Shown: piece after piece, positions 1 to 8,180 of the stretch
Layout of the letters: every line of letters begins with the position of its first letter
Position numbering within the stretch: the stretch's first letter is position 1
Origin: Acetobacter garciniae
GTDB lineage: Bacteria; Pseudomonadota; Alphaproteobacteria; Acetobacterales; Acetobacteraceae
DNA length: 64,000 bases
Reading direction: 5' to 3'
Assembly (NCBI RefSeq): GCF_017377735.1
Contig: NZ_JAFVMH010000004.1
Coordinates: forward strand, 218,416 to 282,415
Notes under the pieces: generated by a model
Databases searched by the model: none
Told to the model about the DNA's origin: nothing
Seen by the model: the letters and a program-made list of their open reading frames with translations, nothing else
Translations under genes and position numbers: made by a program

Positions 1-179
1 GGCATGTCGTCATGATGATATTGGCGCGGGGGGTGAACGGCGCTCCCATCAGTTTGCGTTCCGTCTGAGATGGCGGGCTCGAGAACCTGTTTAACGGGAG
101 GGGATTATCAATTATCCCGCAGCCGGATGGTCGGGCGGCAAACCCGGTGCAAACCCCGTGCCCCGGCTGGCAAAACGGC

Positions 180-1967
180 TCATGATTTTTCGCCCGGCAG
201 GATGGAGGCCAGCATTTCCCTTGCCGAACCCAGAATGACACTGGCCCGTTCAGGCTCCGTTGGAAGGGATGTCAGGAAGGCCTTGGCCTGTTGCAGGGTG
301 ATGTGCGGCGGCAGCGGCGGCACGTTGGGGTCAGTGCGGGCTTCCAGAATGACGGGGCGGTCCGCACTCAGCGCTTCTTCCCATGCGGCTGCGACATGGG
401 CGGGATCGTCAACATAGATCCCCTTCAAGCCCAGCAGCTCGGCGTATCGATGATAGGGAAAATCCGGGATGGACTGGGTTGCTTCCGTCTTGCCCTCGCC
501 AAGCTGGATGCGTTCCTCCCATGTCACCTGATTGAGATCCTGGTTGTTCAGCACCAGCACGATCAGCGTCGGATTGGACCACTGCTTCCAGTATTTGGAA
601 ATCGTGATCATGACATTCAGGCCGTTCATCTGCATGGCCCCATCGCCCATACAGGCAATGACGGTGCGTTCGGGATAGGCCATCTTGCCCGCCACGGCGT
701 AAGGTGTCCCCGCCCCGAGCGATGCAAGGCCACCCGACAGCGATGCCTTCATGCCCCGGCGCATTTTCAGGTCGCGGGCATACCAGTTGGCGACGGAGCC
801 GGAATCCGCCGTGATAATCGCGTTCTCCGGCAGGCGGGGCGACAGTTCCCAGAAGACGCGCTGCGGGTTGAGCGGGCTGGCGCTGGTCATGGCGCGGGCT
901 TCCAGCACGTTCCACCACTGCGCGACTTCCTTTTCTATGCGAGCGCGCCATGCACGATCGTCCTTGCGGTGCAGAAGCGGGATCAGTGCGCTCAGTGTTG
1001 CGGCGCTGTCGCCTTGCAGGTTGACCTCCATCGGGTAACGCAGCGACAGGTTGGCACTGTTGACATCGATCTGCACGCCACGCGCCTGCCCCGGCTTGGG
1101 CAGGAATTCGCTATAGGGGAATGCCGACCCCACCATGAGAAACGTGTCGCATTCCTTCATCATATCCCATGACGGCTTTGTGCCCAGCAGCCCGATCGAG
1201 CCGGTCACGAACGGGCATTCATCCGGCACGGCGGCCTTGCCCAGCAGCGCCTTGGCTATGCCCGCCCCAAGGATTTCCGCGATTTCGAGCAACTGATCCG
1301 TTGCCTCCAGCGCGCCCGCCCCTGCCAGGACTGCAACCTTGCTGCCTGCGTTCAGGATCTCGGCAGCGGCCTGCAGGCCAGCTTTCTCCGGCACCGTGCT
1401 GCAGATTGTCGTGCCAATACCCGTATGGGTTGCGCCATGTGCCATTGGCGGCTCCGCATAGGGGAGTTCCTGCAAGTCATTGGGCACGATCAGGACCGTT
1501 GGGGCGCGCTTGTCGCGTGCAATACGCACGGCCCGGTCCACCGCATGGCGCATTTGCGATGGCTCGGTCACGGTGACGATGTACTCACACGCCACGTCCT
1601 TGCACAGCGAATGCAAATCCACTTCCTGCTGGTAATTCGTGCCGATGGCCGTGCGGGCCTGCTGGCCCATGATCGCCACAACGCCGACATGATCGAGCTT
1701 GGCATCGTAAAGCCCGTTCAGCAGGTGGATGGCGCCGGGCCCCGATGTCGCGAAACACAGCCCGACCTGCCCGGTGAACTTGGCATGCGCCGTGGCCATG
1801 AATGCCGCCATTTCCTCATGTCGCACCTGCACGTATTCAATGGTGCCTGCATCCACCTCGCGCTGCAGGGCCACGTCTATTCCCCCGGCCCCATCGCCCG
1901 GATAGCCATAGGCACGCCGCAGCCCCCATTCCTGAAGGCGCTTCCATAAGAATTCGCTGACATTCAT
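180..1967 (-). CDS. Thiamine-diphosphate-dependent oxidase/decarboxylase (pyruvate oxidase / acetolactate synthase family)
   Basis: 595-residue three-domain ThDP enzyme. The N-terminal pyrimidine-binding domain has the catalytic Glu in RHEEMAAF (about residue 51) and the SGPGAIHLLNGLYDA segment. The C-terminal domain has the ThDP/Mg motif, GDGAMQMNGLNV followed by LNNQDLNQVTW. Length and layout match the pyruvate oxidase-like branch (PoxB/YdaP type) rather than biosynthetic acetolactate synthase, and no small subunit is nearby. The likely reaction is oxidative decarboxylation of pyruvate or another 2-oxo acid, but the substrate is not readable from sequence. I start at the second in-frame ATG (MNVSEF), because GGGAGAG sits just before it and overlaps the upstream ATG. 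It stands alone, reading leftward. Confidence 0.85.
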   Translation of the reverse strand: MNVSEFLWKRLQEWGLRRAYGYPGDGAGGIDVALQREVDAGTIEYVQVRHEEMAAFMATAHAKFTGQVGLCFATSGPGAIHLLNGLYDAKLDHVGVVAIMGQQARTAIGTNYQQEVDLHSLCKDVACEYIVTVTEPSQMRHAVDRAVRIARDKRAPTVLIVPNDLQELPYAEPPMAHGATHTGIGTTICSTVPEKAGLQAAAEILNAGSKVAVLAGAGALEATDQLLEIAEILGAGIAKALLGKAAVPDECPFVTGSIGLLGTKPSWDMMKECDTFLMVGSAFPYSEFLPKPGQARGVQIDVNSANLSLRYPMEVNLQGDSAATLSALIPLLHRKDDRAWRARIEKEVAQWWNVLEARAMTSASPLNPQRVFWELSPRLPENAIITADSGSVANWYARDLKMRRGMKASLSGGLASLGAGTPYAVAGKMAYPERTVIACMGDGAMQMNGLNVMITISKYWKQWSNPTLIVLVLNNQDLNQVTWEERIQLGEGKTEATQSIPDFPYHRYAELLGLKGIYVDDPAHVAAAWEEALSADRPVILEARTDPNVPPLPPHITLQQAKAFLTSLPTEPERASVILGSAREMLASILPGEKS

Positions 1968-2317
1968 CTCGCGCTCTCCCATGCGGACTCATTCGCCAAC
2001 GTCAGAAATTCAAAGGGGTTGCCAATAATTCCCACAGGCGTCGACAATGGCCCGCAGCGCAGGGCCCACGAAAAAATACGCCACAACGGAAGGTCCGCTC
2101 GCCTCTTGTCCTATCGCACTCGTTGCTCAAACGCTCGTCCGCAAACGGGGGCGTGGGGTTTGCCCATTTCGGAAACCACGCCATGGCTCCGGAGATATTC
2201 GCAAAGGGGCTTAAAACGGGGTCGTGACGGCATGCACGACGCGACACGCCAGGACAGGAATCCGACCGCCTGCCTTCTACCCTCTCACTGGCAGTTGCCG
2301 CCGTCTGTTGTGGAACA
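1968..2317. other. Intergenic stretch, no gene recognised
   Basis: About 350 bases between two leftward genes. Open frames here are short or antisense and match no family I know. The side next to the ThDP enzyme should hold its promoter, and the other side the 3' end of the MFS transcript. No strong hairpin was seen. Confidence 0.5.
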
Positions 2318-3529
2318 TTACAGGGTTTCGAAATGCCCCTGCGAAAGGCGATGACCGCTCGGAAATCCGTGTGAGCGTGCGCCCCAGGCCGTAAGGAAGC
2401 CACCCGCCAGAATAACCAGCATGGCCCATGGGAAAGACGCGGCACCACCCACATCCAGCAGCATGCCGCCCAGAAGACCGCCTGCGGCGATGGCGCTGTT
2501 CCATGCCACGACATTGATTGAAAGCGCCACGTCCGCACCTTCCCCCGCTGCATCCGCCAGCGCGGTCTGCAACAGGGTTGCGGCCCCGCCAAAGGTCAGC
2601 CCCCAGATGGCCACACCCAGCCAGATGACGACGGAAGAATTCGCCCCCACGGCGAAAACACCGCAGACCGCCGCAAAGACCGCCAGACTGACCAGGACGG
2701 ACGCGCGTAGCGCATGGTCCACCAGCCGACCGGTCAGCCCTATGCCACCAAGGGCTGCAACACCGAAAACCAGCAGCACAAGATCCGCCTGCCCCGCCAG
2801 ACCCGACGGCATAAGGAAGGGCACAATATAGGTGTAGAGAATATTATGCGCGAGCATCCAGGCGATCACGACGCCCAGAACCGATCTCACGCCGGGCATC
2901 ATCAGAACATGACGAAACGGCAGGCGTTGTGTATGCGCAGCCCCCGGAAAATCAGGCACCGTAGCCAGCACCCAGCCGATCAGCAGGATGGTGAAAGCGG
3001 ACATGATGCCAAAGGCCAGCCGCCATCCCATCATGGCGCCAAGCCATGTGCCGGCCGGGACACCAAGGGCCATGGCGATGGGTGTGCCGACCATGGCAAT
3101 GGCCAGCGCCCGCCCCTGCTGGGCACGCGTTACCATCCGGCGGGCATATCCGGCCAGAAGCGCCCATGCCAGACCGGCTGCCGCTCCCGCACAATAGCGG
3201 GCGACAAGCGTCACCCGGTAGTCCGGCGAAAATGCAGTGACGGAATTGAACACCAGAAAGCCGATGATGGCCAGCAGCAGAACAGCCCGCCGCCGCCACC
3301 GTTGTGTTGCAAGTGTCAGCGGAATGGCCGCGCTGAGCGAGCCTACGGCATAGGCCGTCACCATCTGCCCTGCATAGGCCGGCGGAACGTGCAGGCCCGC
3401 GCCGATCTGGGGGAGAAGGCCAGCCGGCAGGGTTTCGGTCATGATACACAGGAAGCCGGTCATTGCGAGCGCCAGAAGACCGGCGACCGGCAGGCTGCCA
3501 TCCGGCGACGGGTGTGGATTTCGGGTCAT
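2318..3529 (-). CDS. MFS transporter, drug/sugar efflux (DHA1) type
   Basis: 403-residue major facilitator with about 12 hydrophobic segments. The start (FLCIMTETLPAGLLPQIGAGL) is typical of AraJ/YdhP/Bcr-like efflux proteins, where an acidic residue in TM1 supports proton antiport. A second-half repeat begins near residue 205. It is divergent from a TetR-family gene only 115 bp away, the usual arrangement for a repressor-controlled exporter. The substrate is unknown. The start is the first ATG of the frame, with only a weak ribosome site upstream. Confidence 0.85.
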   Translation of the reverse strand: MTRNPHPSPDGSLPVAGLLALAMTGFLCIMTETLPAGLLPQIGAGLHVPPAYAGQMVTAYAVGSLSAAIPLTLATQRWRRRAVLLLAIIGFLVFNSVTAFSPDYRVTLVARYCAGAAAGLAWALLAGYARRMVTRAQQGRALAIAMVGTPIAMALGVPAGTWLGAMMGWRLAFGIMSAFTILLIGWVLATVPDFPGAAHTQRLPFRHVLMMPGVRSVLGVVIAWMLAHNILYTYIVPFLMPSGLAGQADLVLLVFGVAALGGIGLTGRLVDHALRASVLVSLAVFAAVCGVFAVGANSSVVIWLGVAIWGLTFGGAATLLQTALADAAGEGADVALSINVVAWNSAIAAGGLLGGMLLDVGGAASFPWAMLVILAGGFLTAWGARSHGFPSGHRLSQGHFETL

Positions 3530-3547
3530 CTGAAACTCGCATATATA

Positions 3548-3559
3548 GAATGGTCAATA
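3548..3559 (+). promoter_or_regulatory. Shared promoter motif GAATGGTCAATA (copy 1)
   Basis: Lies in the MFS/TetR divergent promoter. A near copy, GAATGGTCTTTA, sits before the SDR gene (4372). The core GAATGGTCWWTA in two nearby promoters suggests a common operator, most simply for the TetR protein encoded at 3645. This is inference from the repeat alone. Confidence 0.4.
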
Positions 3560-3644
3560 CAGATATACGGAGGGCGGGAAATGCTGGCAATATATTTCTG
3601 GATTGCTTAGTATGGAAGTCTATCCGCACAGGGAGGAAAACCAG

Positions 3645-4256
3645 ATGGCCCGCACAGGACGGCCCCGTGAATTTGACCGGGACAAGGCGCTTGATGCCGC
3701 CATGACGCTGTTCTGGGCGCAGGGTTACGAACCCACATCGCTGAACCAGCTCAAGGCCTGCATGGGCAATATTTCCCCGGCGAGTTTCTATGCCGCATTC
3801 GGGTCCAAGGAAACCCTGTTCCGTGAAGTGGTGCAGCGTTACCTGCAAACCCACGGGCAGGTCATGGCACCCCTATGGGACGAAACGCTTTCCCCCCGTG
3901 ACGCCATCGAACAGACACTGCGACGCTCTGCCCGCATGCAGACAGCACGCTCACACCCCACCGGGTGCCTGATTGTGCAGGGTGCGTGCAACTGTTCGCC
4001 TGAAAACCTGCCCGTTCAGGCCCTTCTGGCTGCCGAGCGCGAACGCAGTCGCGACGGTATCAAAGCCTGCATAGAACGGGCGGTAACGAACGGTGAACTG
4101 CCGGCCTCGGCAGTCACCCAGACCCTGCCTGCCCTGTTTACAACCTTCCTGCATGGCATGGCCTGCGAAGCCAGAGACGGGGACAAGGTGAAAACACTGG
4201 ACGCAGCCATCACGACCCTCATGCAGGTGTGGGATAGCCAGGCCCTTCAGCCCTGA
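3645..4256 (+). CDS. TetR/AcrR family transcriptional regulator
   Basis: 203-residue regulator. The N-terminal helix-turn-helix (REFDRDKALDAAMTLFWAQG, then SPASFYAAFGSKETLFREVV) is the classic TetR DNA-binding domain; the C-terminal half is a ligand domain. The start at MARTGRPREF follows GGGAGGA at the right spacing; upstream TTG and ATG codons lack one. It is divergent from the MFS exporter and followed by an SDR-SRPBCC pair whose promoter shares the GAATGGTC motif, so it probably represses both until a ligand appears. The ligand is unknown. Confidence 0.9.
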   Translation: MARTGRPREFDRDKALDAAMTLFWAQGYEPTSLNQLKACMGNISPASFYAAFGSKETLFREVVQRYLQTHGQVMAPLWDETLSPRDAIEQTLRRSARMQTARSHPTGCLIVQGACNCSPENLPVQALLAAERERSRDGIKACIERAVTNGELPASAVTQTLPALFTTFLHGMACEARDGDKVKTLDAAITTLMQVWDSQALQP

Positions 4257-4371
4257 CGCCTGTCCTTCAGGTATACTGTCCTGATCGTGTGATCGGAAAC
4301 CATCCACCGATTTTATCTGTATCGGCCGATCCATAAATCATTGACGACCATTGCCGCCCTATTTATGTATC

Positions 4372-4383
4372 GAATGGTCTTTA
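4372..4383 (+). promoter_or_regulatory. Shared promoter motif GAATGGTCTTTA (copy 2)
   Basis: About 60 bp before the SDR start. The upstream sequence GACCATT (4346-4352) is the inverse of AATGGTC here, making a 7-bp inverted repeat with a 20-base gap. It matches copy 1 at 3548 in the core. Confidence 0.4.
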
Positions 4384-4443
4384 AGTATCGCCAAGCCATT
4401 CCGGCGTCCCGTTTTATATGCATCCCGTCAAAGGAAATCGGTC

Positions 4444-5205
4444 ATGAACCAGAAGAACGCAGCCCTTGTCACGGGTGCAAATCGTGGGATCGGATACAGT
4501 ATCGCAAAATATCTGACCGATGCTGGCGTCAATGTCATCGGCACCTATCATACCAATGCAGCCGAAGCCAAGGCGGCTGAAACGACACTCAGCAATGCAG
4601 GGGCAAAACTGCGCATGCTGAAACTGGATATTTCAGATCATACCGGTTTTGCGGCGTTCATAGAGCAGGTGAAAAATATTCTGGCAGAAGAATTCCGCCA
4701 GTCTTCCCTGAAATACGTCATACAGAATGCGGGAAATATCGTTCATACCCGTTTTGATGCCGCCACGCCCGAACAGCTCGACAATCAGTACAATATCCAC
4801 TTCAAGGGGCCCTATCTGCTGAATGTGGCCCTTCTGCCGCTGATCTGCGATGGCGGTCGTATTCTCAACATCACCTCGGCCGCCACACGCTTCTATCTGC
4901 CCGATCATGGTCCCTATTCGGCCATGAAAGGGGCGACCGAAGTGATCTCGCTTTATATGGCAAAGGAACTTGGGGCCCGTCGCATTACCGTCAATGCGGT
5001 GGCCCCGGGCGCCATTGCCTCTGACTTTGGCGGCGGACTGGTTCGGGACAATGCCCGGATCAATTCAAGCCTGGCGGATATCACACCGCTGGGGCGTGTC
5101 GGGCAGCCCGATGACATTGGCGCTGCGGTCGCGGCCCTTCTGTCCGACAACATGCACTGGGTGAACGGCCAGCGGATCGAAGTGACGGGCGGCCAGTCGC
5201 TTTGA
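4444..5205 (+). CDS. Short-chain dehydrogenase/reductase (SDR)
   Basis: 253-residue classical SDR. TGANRGIG (residues 10-17) binds the dinucleotide, QNAGN is the family NAG motif, and Tyr158 and Lys162 in YSAMK are the catalytic pair, with a Ser in NITSAA ahead of them. Arg14 in the glycine loop favours NADPH. The C-terminal GQRIEVTGG is typical of 3-oxoacyl-ACP-reductase-like members. The start is the ATG after AAGGA; the longer frame upstream has no ribosome site. It is followed after 29 bases by an SRPBCC gene, probably co-transcribed. The substrate is not assignable. Confidence 0.88.
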   Translation: MNQKNAALVTGANRGIGYSIAKYLTDAGVNVIGTYHTNAAEAKAAETTLSNAGAKLRMLKLDISDHTGFAAFIEQVKNILAEEFRQSSLKYVIQNAGNIVHTRFDAATPEQLDNQYNIHFKGPYLLNVALLPLICDGGRILNITSAATRFYLPDHGPYSAMKGATEVISLYMAKELGARRITVNAVAPGAIASDFGGGLVRDNARINSSLADITPLGRVGQPDDIGAAVAALLSDNMHWVNGQRIEVTGGQSL

Positions 5206-5234
5206 TGCTTCCGTATCGGGAGGGGGACAATACA

Positions 5235-5675
5235 ATGATCGACGTCATGGCCAGCAGCGTTCTCGATGCGCCTGTTGCATCCGTCTGGCCGCTTATCCGG
5301 GATTTCGGGGCCATCGGAATGTGGCTGCCGGGTGTAAAAAGCTGCCAGATCGAAGGGGGTGATCCGGGTGATCGCGTCGGCGCCATCCGGCGACTCGAGA
5401 TGGGCGATGTCGGCCTTATCCGCGAGCAGCTTCTCGCCCTGTCCGACACGGATCATGCGGTGACATTCTCGATCATCGAATCAGCCCTGCCGATCTGGAA
5501 CTATCGCTCGACAATCAGGCTGTTTCGCGTAACGGATGGCGAACGCACGTTCATTCGCTGGAAAGGGGCGTTTGAAGCGGACGCAGACCATGCCTGTGCA
5601 ATGCAGACACGAATGCCGACCCTGATCTACCAACCGGGCTTCAACAGCCTGGCAAAAAGGCTCGCCGATCGATAA
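5235..5675 (+). CDS. SRPBCC-fold (polyketide cyclase/START-like) protein
   Basis: 146 residues. The opening, SSVLDAPVASVWPLIRDFGAIGMWLPG, is the standard first strand and helix of the SRPBCC helix-grip fold, and SYRSTIRLFRV-type strands follow. Such proteins bind hydrophobic ligands or act as small cyclases/dehydratases; none of that can be specified here. The start ATG follows AGGGGG. It sits directly behind the SDR gene, suggesting the two act on the same small molecule. It ends 23 bases before the end of the convergent PRISE gene. Confidence 0.8.
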   Translation: MIDVMASSVLDAPVASVWPLIRDFGAIGMWLPGVKSCQIEGGDPGDRVGAIRRLEMGDVGLIREQLLALSDTDHAVTFSIIESALPIWNYRSTIRLFRVTDGERTFIRWKGAFEADADHACAMQTRMPTLIYQPGFNSLAKRLADR

Positions 5676-5698
5676 TCGTGCCTCCTTGCTTAAGGCCG

Positions 5699-6745
5699 TC
5701 AGCGCCCCTGCTTTCCGATGCGCGGGATCACGCGCTGTTGCTGCTGGCGTTCGATCGCGCTGATCAGAACCGCGAGCGGATCGGCATCCGCCGTATAGCC
5801 AGCCAGCCGGATCTTCGTCATGTCGGACACGACATCGACCTCCGTGCCGAACACGAAGTCTCCAAACCCCCAGCCCACAGCCCGGGCGAAATCGGGTTGC
5901 ACCAGATCCTGTCCGATCTGCGTCCAGATGGGGGCGAGCGCGGGCATGTGGCCGGCCAGCGAAAATGGAATGGGCTCACCGACCGCAAGGCCGAAATGCC
6001 GGGCCACGCGCTCCCATACCCGGCGCCAGCGGAAAGGTGCGTGAACGTAGTTGAATGCCTGACCGGCTGCCGCTTCTGCCGTTGCCGCCCATGCGCTGGC
6101 GCGCGCCAGCGCATGGGCATCCGTGACCTGCGCCAGGCACCTGTCATAGGTTTTATACGATCCGGGGAACCGGAAGGCCGCCCCGTCGGCCGCGCAGATC
6201 GCAGCATACGCCCCTATGACGGTGGCGATATTCATCGCATTTCCGGCCGCATCACCCACGACCACATCCGGGCGCAGGATCGTCCATTCCGGCCCACCGG
6301 CTTCATGGCGGGCCTCTAATTCGCGTTGCTGGGTGAAATAGAAGTTCGGCCCGATCGGCCGGGGATTTTCATCTTCATAAAACGGTGTGCAAACCGGTCC
6401 GAGATGCACGCCATAAACCTTGGCCCCCTGGTAAAGAACGACCCGCTTCAGCGGTGCCCCGACCTGTTCCAACCCGTCGAGCAAATTGCGGAGCATGGCC
6501 GAATTGCGCGTATCTTCCTCCGCCAGGCCACCACCGGGGCCGTAGGCGGCGTAGAACAGGTGCGTGCAGTCCGCGGCACCTTCCAGCGCCTTTCGCGTCT
6601 GTGCGGCATCACCCAGATCGGCACGGATATTGCCATGGCTGCGGGAAAGGCCCTGGCCTTCCCAACCAGGTGCCCTGGCAAGTTCCTCCAGCAGGGCCTT
6701 TCCAATAATGCCGTTTGCGCCTGCAACCAGTGCTTTGTGAACCAT
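5699..6745 (-). CDS. PRISE-type NAD(P)H reductase (progesterone 5-beta-reductase/iridoid synthase-like SDR)
   Basis: 348-residue extended SDR. GANGIIGKALLEEL is the nucleotide loop. The motifs GAKVYGVHLGPVCTPFYED and NFYFTQQ are the PRISE hallmarks, in which the Lys of GAK and the Tyr of NFYF replace the usual YxxxK pair. PRISE enzymes reduce activated C=C bonds of enones or enals. The start MVHKAL is preceded by GGAGGAAAACGGAC. It is the last gene of a leftward run, TonB receptor-symporter-reductase, with about 100 bases after the symporter. The substrate is unknown; several bacterial members lack assigned roles. Confidence 0.75.
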   Translation of the reverse strand: MVHKALVAGANGIIGKALLEELARAPGWEGQGLSRSHGNIRADLGDAAQTRKALEGAADCTHLFYAAYGPGGGLAEEDTRNSAMLRNLLDGLEQVGAPLKRVVLYQGAKVYGVHLGPVCTPFYEDENPRPIGPNFYFTQQRELEARHEAGGPEWTILRPDVVVGDAAGNAMNIATVIGAYAAICAADGAAFRFPGSYKTYDRCLAQVTDAHALARASAWAATAEAAAGQAFNYVHAPFRWRRVWERVARHFGLAVGEPIPFSLAGHMPALAPIWTQIGQDLVQPDFARAVGWGFGDFVFGTEVDVVSDMTKIRLAGYTADADPLAVLISAIERQQQQRVIPRIGKQGR

Positions 6746-6847
6746 GTCCGTTTTCCTCCTGCACAATGACGATACAGGGCCGATGCGCTCATCCAAAGGC
6801 TTGAAATGCAGTCACAGGTCCAAACCCGCACAGGGGGATGATTTCGG

Positions 6848-8140
6848 TCACGGTCGTCCCAGGACTTCGGCCGCGCGCTTGCGGTCCAGCTTGCCTTCCC
6901 ACGCGCCGATCACCACAGGTGCGACACAGTTGCCGGCCAGATTGCCCACCGCCCGGGCAATGCCGATGAACCAGTCCACCGCCAGCAGCATGACCAGGCT
7001 TGCAACCGGAATGGAAGGAATGGCGGACAGGGTGGCAGCCAGCACCACGATGGCGATTCCCGGAACGCCGTGCGCCCCCTTGGATGAGACGAGTGCCGTC
7101 GCCAGCATGATCAAAATCTGCCATGCGCTTAAGGCCGTACCCGTTGCCTGGGCAAGGAAGATGACGGCCAGGCCGAGATAGATCGACAGGGCATCGAGAT
7201 TGAAGGAATAGCCCGCCGGCACCACCAGCCCCACGACCTGACGGTCCACGCCGATCTGCTCAAGCTTGGCCATGACACTGGGCAGCACGGCATCCGATGC
7301 GGTGGTGGCGAAGGTGATCGCGAATTCCGTCCGAAAATAGCGGAAGAAACGGATCGGGCTGATGCCCGACAGGCGCAGGCAAAGCCCCAGCCCGCCGATG
7401 ACGAACACGGCAATGACCACGAAATAGAGCGCCACAAAGGCAGCAAGATGCCCGATTGCGCCCAGGCCGTAACGGGCGGTCGTGGTGGCCATGGCGCCGA
7501 AAACGCCCAACGGCGCCAATGCGATGATGAACCGCATCATGCGCGAAAACAGGGTGGACAGGGCGTCGATCAGGCGAATGATCGGCGCACCGGCTTCGCC
7601 GATCTGGCTGAGACAGCAGCCGAACAGAATTGCGAAGAACAGGATTTGCAGCACGTTGCCCTGGGTAAAGGCATCGGCGGGCGTGTGGGGGATCAGCCCA
7701 AGCAGGAACTCCGTGACCCCGCCCTGGTGCATGACCTGGGCATTATGGGCGTAGGACGAAATGACGCGTGCATCGTCAGGCGCAGGTACGAACACGATAC
7801 CCCGGCCAGGCTGGAGCAGCAGGGCAATGCCCACGGCAATAAGCAGCACCAGCGTGGTCATGCCTTCGAAATAGAGCAAGGCCTTGGCCCCCAGCCGGCC
7901 GACGGTGCGCAGGGAGCCCGCGCCCACAATGCCCGTGACGACGATGCAGAACAGCAGGGGGCCGACCGCCATCACGATCAGGTGGAGGAAGAGATCGGTC
8001 GCCCAGCGTGTCTGCGCAGCAAGGCCCGGTGCGAAAACACCCAGCGCCAGGCCCAGCACGGTGGCGATGACGACCTGGAGGAACATGCCAGGGCGTGTCA
8101 CCCGGCTGGCATGTGTCACGGGCAGGGTCGTCTCGCTCAT
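6848..8140 (-). CDS. Dicarboxylate/amino acid:cation symporter (DAACS, DctA/GltP type)
   Basis: 430-residue membrane protein with the DAACS architecture: about eight helices and two re-entrant loops. The second hairpin contains SSKGAHGVPG, and the helix before it includes YSFNLDALSIYLGLAVIFLAQATG (near residues 300-325), both typical of DctA/GltP. It imports C4-dicarboxylates or acidic amino acids with protons or sodium. It lies 40 bases behind the TonB receptor, so it probably takes the periplasmic substrate onward. AAGGAC precedes the ATG. Confidence 0.88.
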   Translation of the reverse strand: MSETTLPVTHASRVTRPGMFLQVVIATVLGLALGVFAPGLAAQTRWATDLFLHLIVMAVGPLLFCIVVTGIVGAGSLRTVGRLGAKALLYFEGMTTLVLLIAVGIALLLQPGRGIVFVPAPDDARVISSYAHNAQVMHQGGVTEFLLGLIPHTPADAFTQGNVLQILFFAILFGCCLSQIGEAGAPIIRLIDALSTLFSRMMRFIIALAPLGVFGAMATTTARYGLGAIGHLAAFVALYFVVIAVFVIGGLGLCLRLSGISPIRFFRYFRTEFAITFATTASDAVLPSVMAKLEQIGVDRQVVGLVVPAGYSFNLDALSIYLGLAVIFLAQATGTALSAWQILIMLATALVSSKGAHGVPGIAIVVLAATLSAIPSIPVASLVMLLAVDWFIGIARAVGNLAGNCVAPVVIGAWEGKLDRKRAAEVLGRP

Positions 8141-8180
8141 CCGATGGGTCCTTGGCTGGTTTGGGGGCCGCGCGCTCGGC

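Noticed and set aside
1..179. GC-rich left edge with CAGCCGG/CCGGCTG repeat, possible riboswitch or terminator
   Set aside because: The stem is short with a 36-base gap, and no riboswitch core fits. I see nothing supportable before the first gene.
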